Part shown: piece after piece, positions 63,980 through 64,000 of the stretch
Layout: every line of letters starts with the position of its first letter
Numbering within the stretch: the first letter of the stretch is position 1
Assembly: GCA_937959275.1 (NCBI GenBank)
Contig: CALGLU010000040.1
Coordinates: 1 to 64,000 of the forward strand
Direction: 5' to 3'
Length of the DNA: 64,000 nucleotides
Origin: an uncultured Saprospiraceae bacterium
GTDB taxonomy: Bacteria > Bacteroidota > Bacteroidia > Chitinophagales > Saprospiraceae
Program-made: the position numbers and the translations under genes
The notes under the pieces: generated by a model
Database searches by the model: none
What the model saw: the letters and a program-made list of their open reading frames with translations, nothing else
Told to the model about the DNA's origin: nothing

Positions 63980-64000
63980 ATGAATACGAACACATGTAAA
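63980..64000 (+). CDS. start of a gene cut by the right edge
   Basis: The last 21 bases read MNTNTCK. An A/T-rich leader and a sigma-54-like element precede it. Nothing can be said about the product from seven codons. Confidence 0.25.

Overview
The window looks like a chromosome segment from a member of the Bacteroidota, probably of the Saprospiria type. The reasons are: several proteins carry type IX secretion (T9SS) sorting domains of type A and type B; there are FISUMP, 3-coathanger-stack and choice-of-anchor domains; atpD-atpC stands alone as a pair; the DNA is AT-rich with no clear Shine-Dalgarno sites; and DUF6934-like and DUF3078-like proteins occur. All family names come from reading the sequence; no search was run.

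Layout. 1-1564: a decayed island (IS66 transposase remnant, broken RelE/ParE-type toxin-antitoxin pair) followed by a DUF6934-like gene with a tiny overlapping partner. 1615-13921: very large secreted or surface proteins, a PLP aminotransferase-fold enzyme and a PAS-LuxR regulator. The regulator gene and the 1346-aa surface protein gene share an upstream palindrome, ACCCCT-N6-AGGGGT. 14264-16244: a Lys/Glu-rich exported protein, a possible stand-alone LytTR-type protein and a possible DNA-binding protein.

16.5-47.3 kb is the remarkable part. A tight 12-gene minus-strand operon (32461 down to 16543) encodes what looks like an envelope machine: an outer-membrane barrel, a VWA/TM/FHA protein, a large membrane coiled-coil protein, a degenerate actin/Hsp70-like ATPase, T9SS-sorted and anchored proteins, a VWA/SH3-like protein, an ABC ATPase, an FtsX-like permease and a lipoprotein. 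Divergent from it is a translationally coupled ubiquitin-like conjugation operon (32606-36720): E1 (ThiF fold), ubiquitin-like protein, E2 with HPN motif and catalytic Cys, a signal-peptide/TM protein, and a JAMM-type deconjugase. Next comes a transcription unit (36967-42871) with two large secreted-like proteins, a 261-aa protein carrying twelve plesiocin-like graspetide cores, and an ATP-grasp ligase. It is followed by a unit with a 373-aa protein and a DcrB/EagR-like small protein, and then a monocistronic unit encoding an 803-aa protein with about 70 GSAGEAA heptads. Four of these proteins, otherwise unrelated, begin with the same roughly 30-residue leader.

Upstream of every transcription unit of this locus, and of the possible LytTR gene at 14977, lies an array of 11-bp phased repeats (core RGAATTAA or RGAAACAA, sometimes inverted). 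This suggests one dedicated regulon. My inference is an uncharacterised surface or secretion system that joins ubiquitin-like chemistry with graspetide maturation and a shared leader.

47.3-64 kb is mostly ordinary chromosome: a DUF5706-like membrane protein, a UDG-fold protein, a CE15-like esterase, an AI-2E family transporter, a VanZ-like protein, a T9SS protein, queG, a PcrA/UvrD helicase, a CPBP protease, a DUF1232 protein, atpC/atpD and scpA. It also holds a MITE-like element, dispersed palindromic repeats and, at the right edge, a sigma-54-like promoter.
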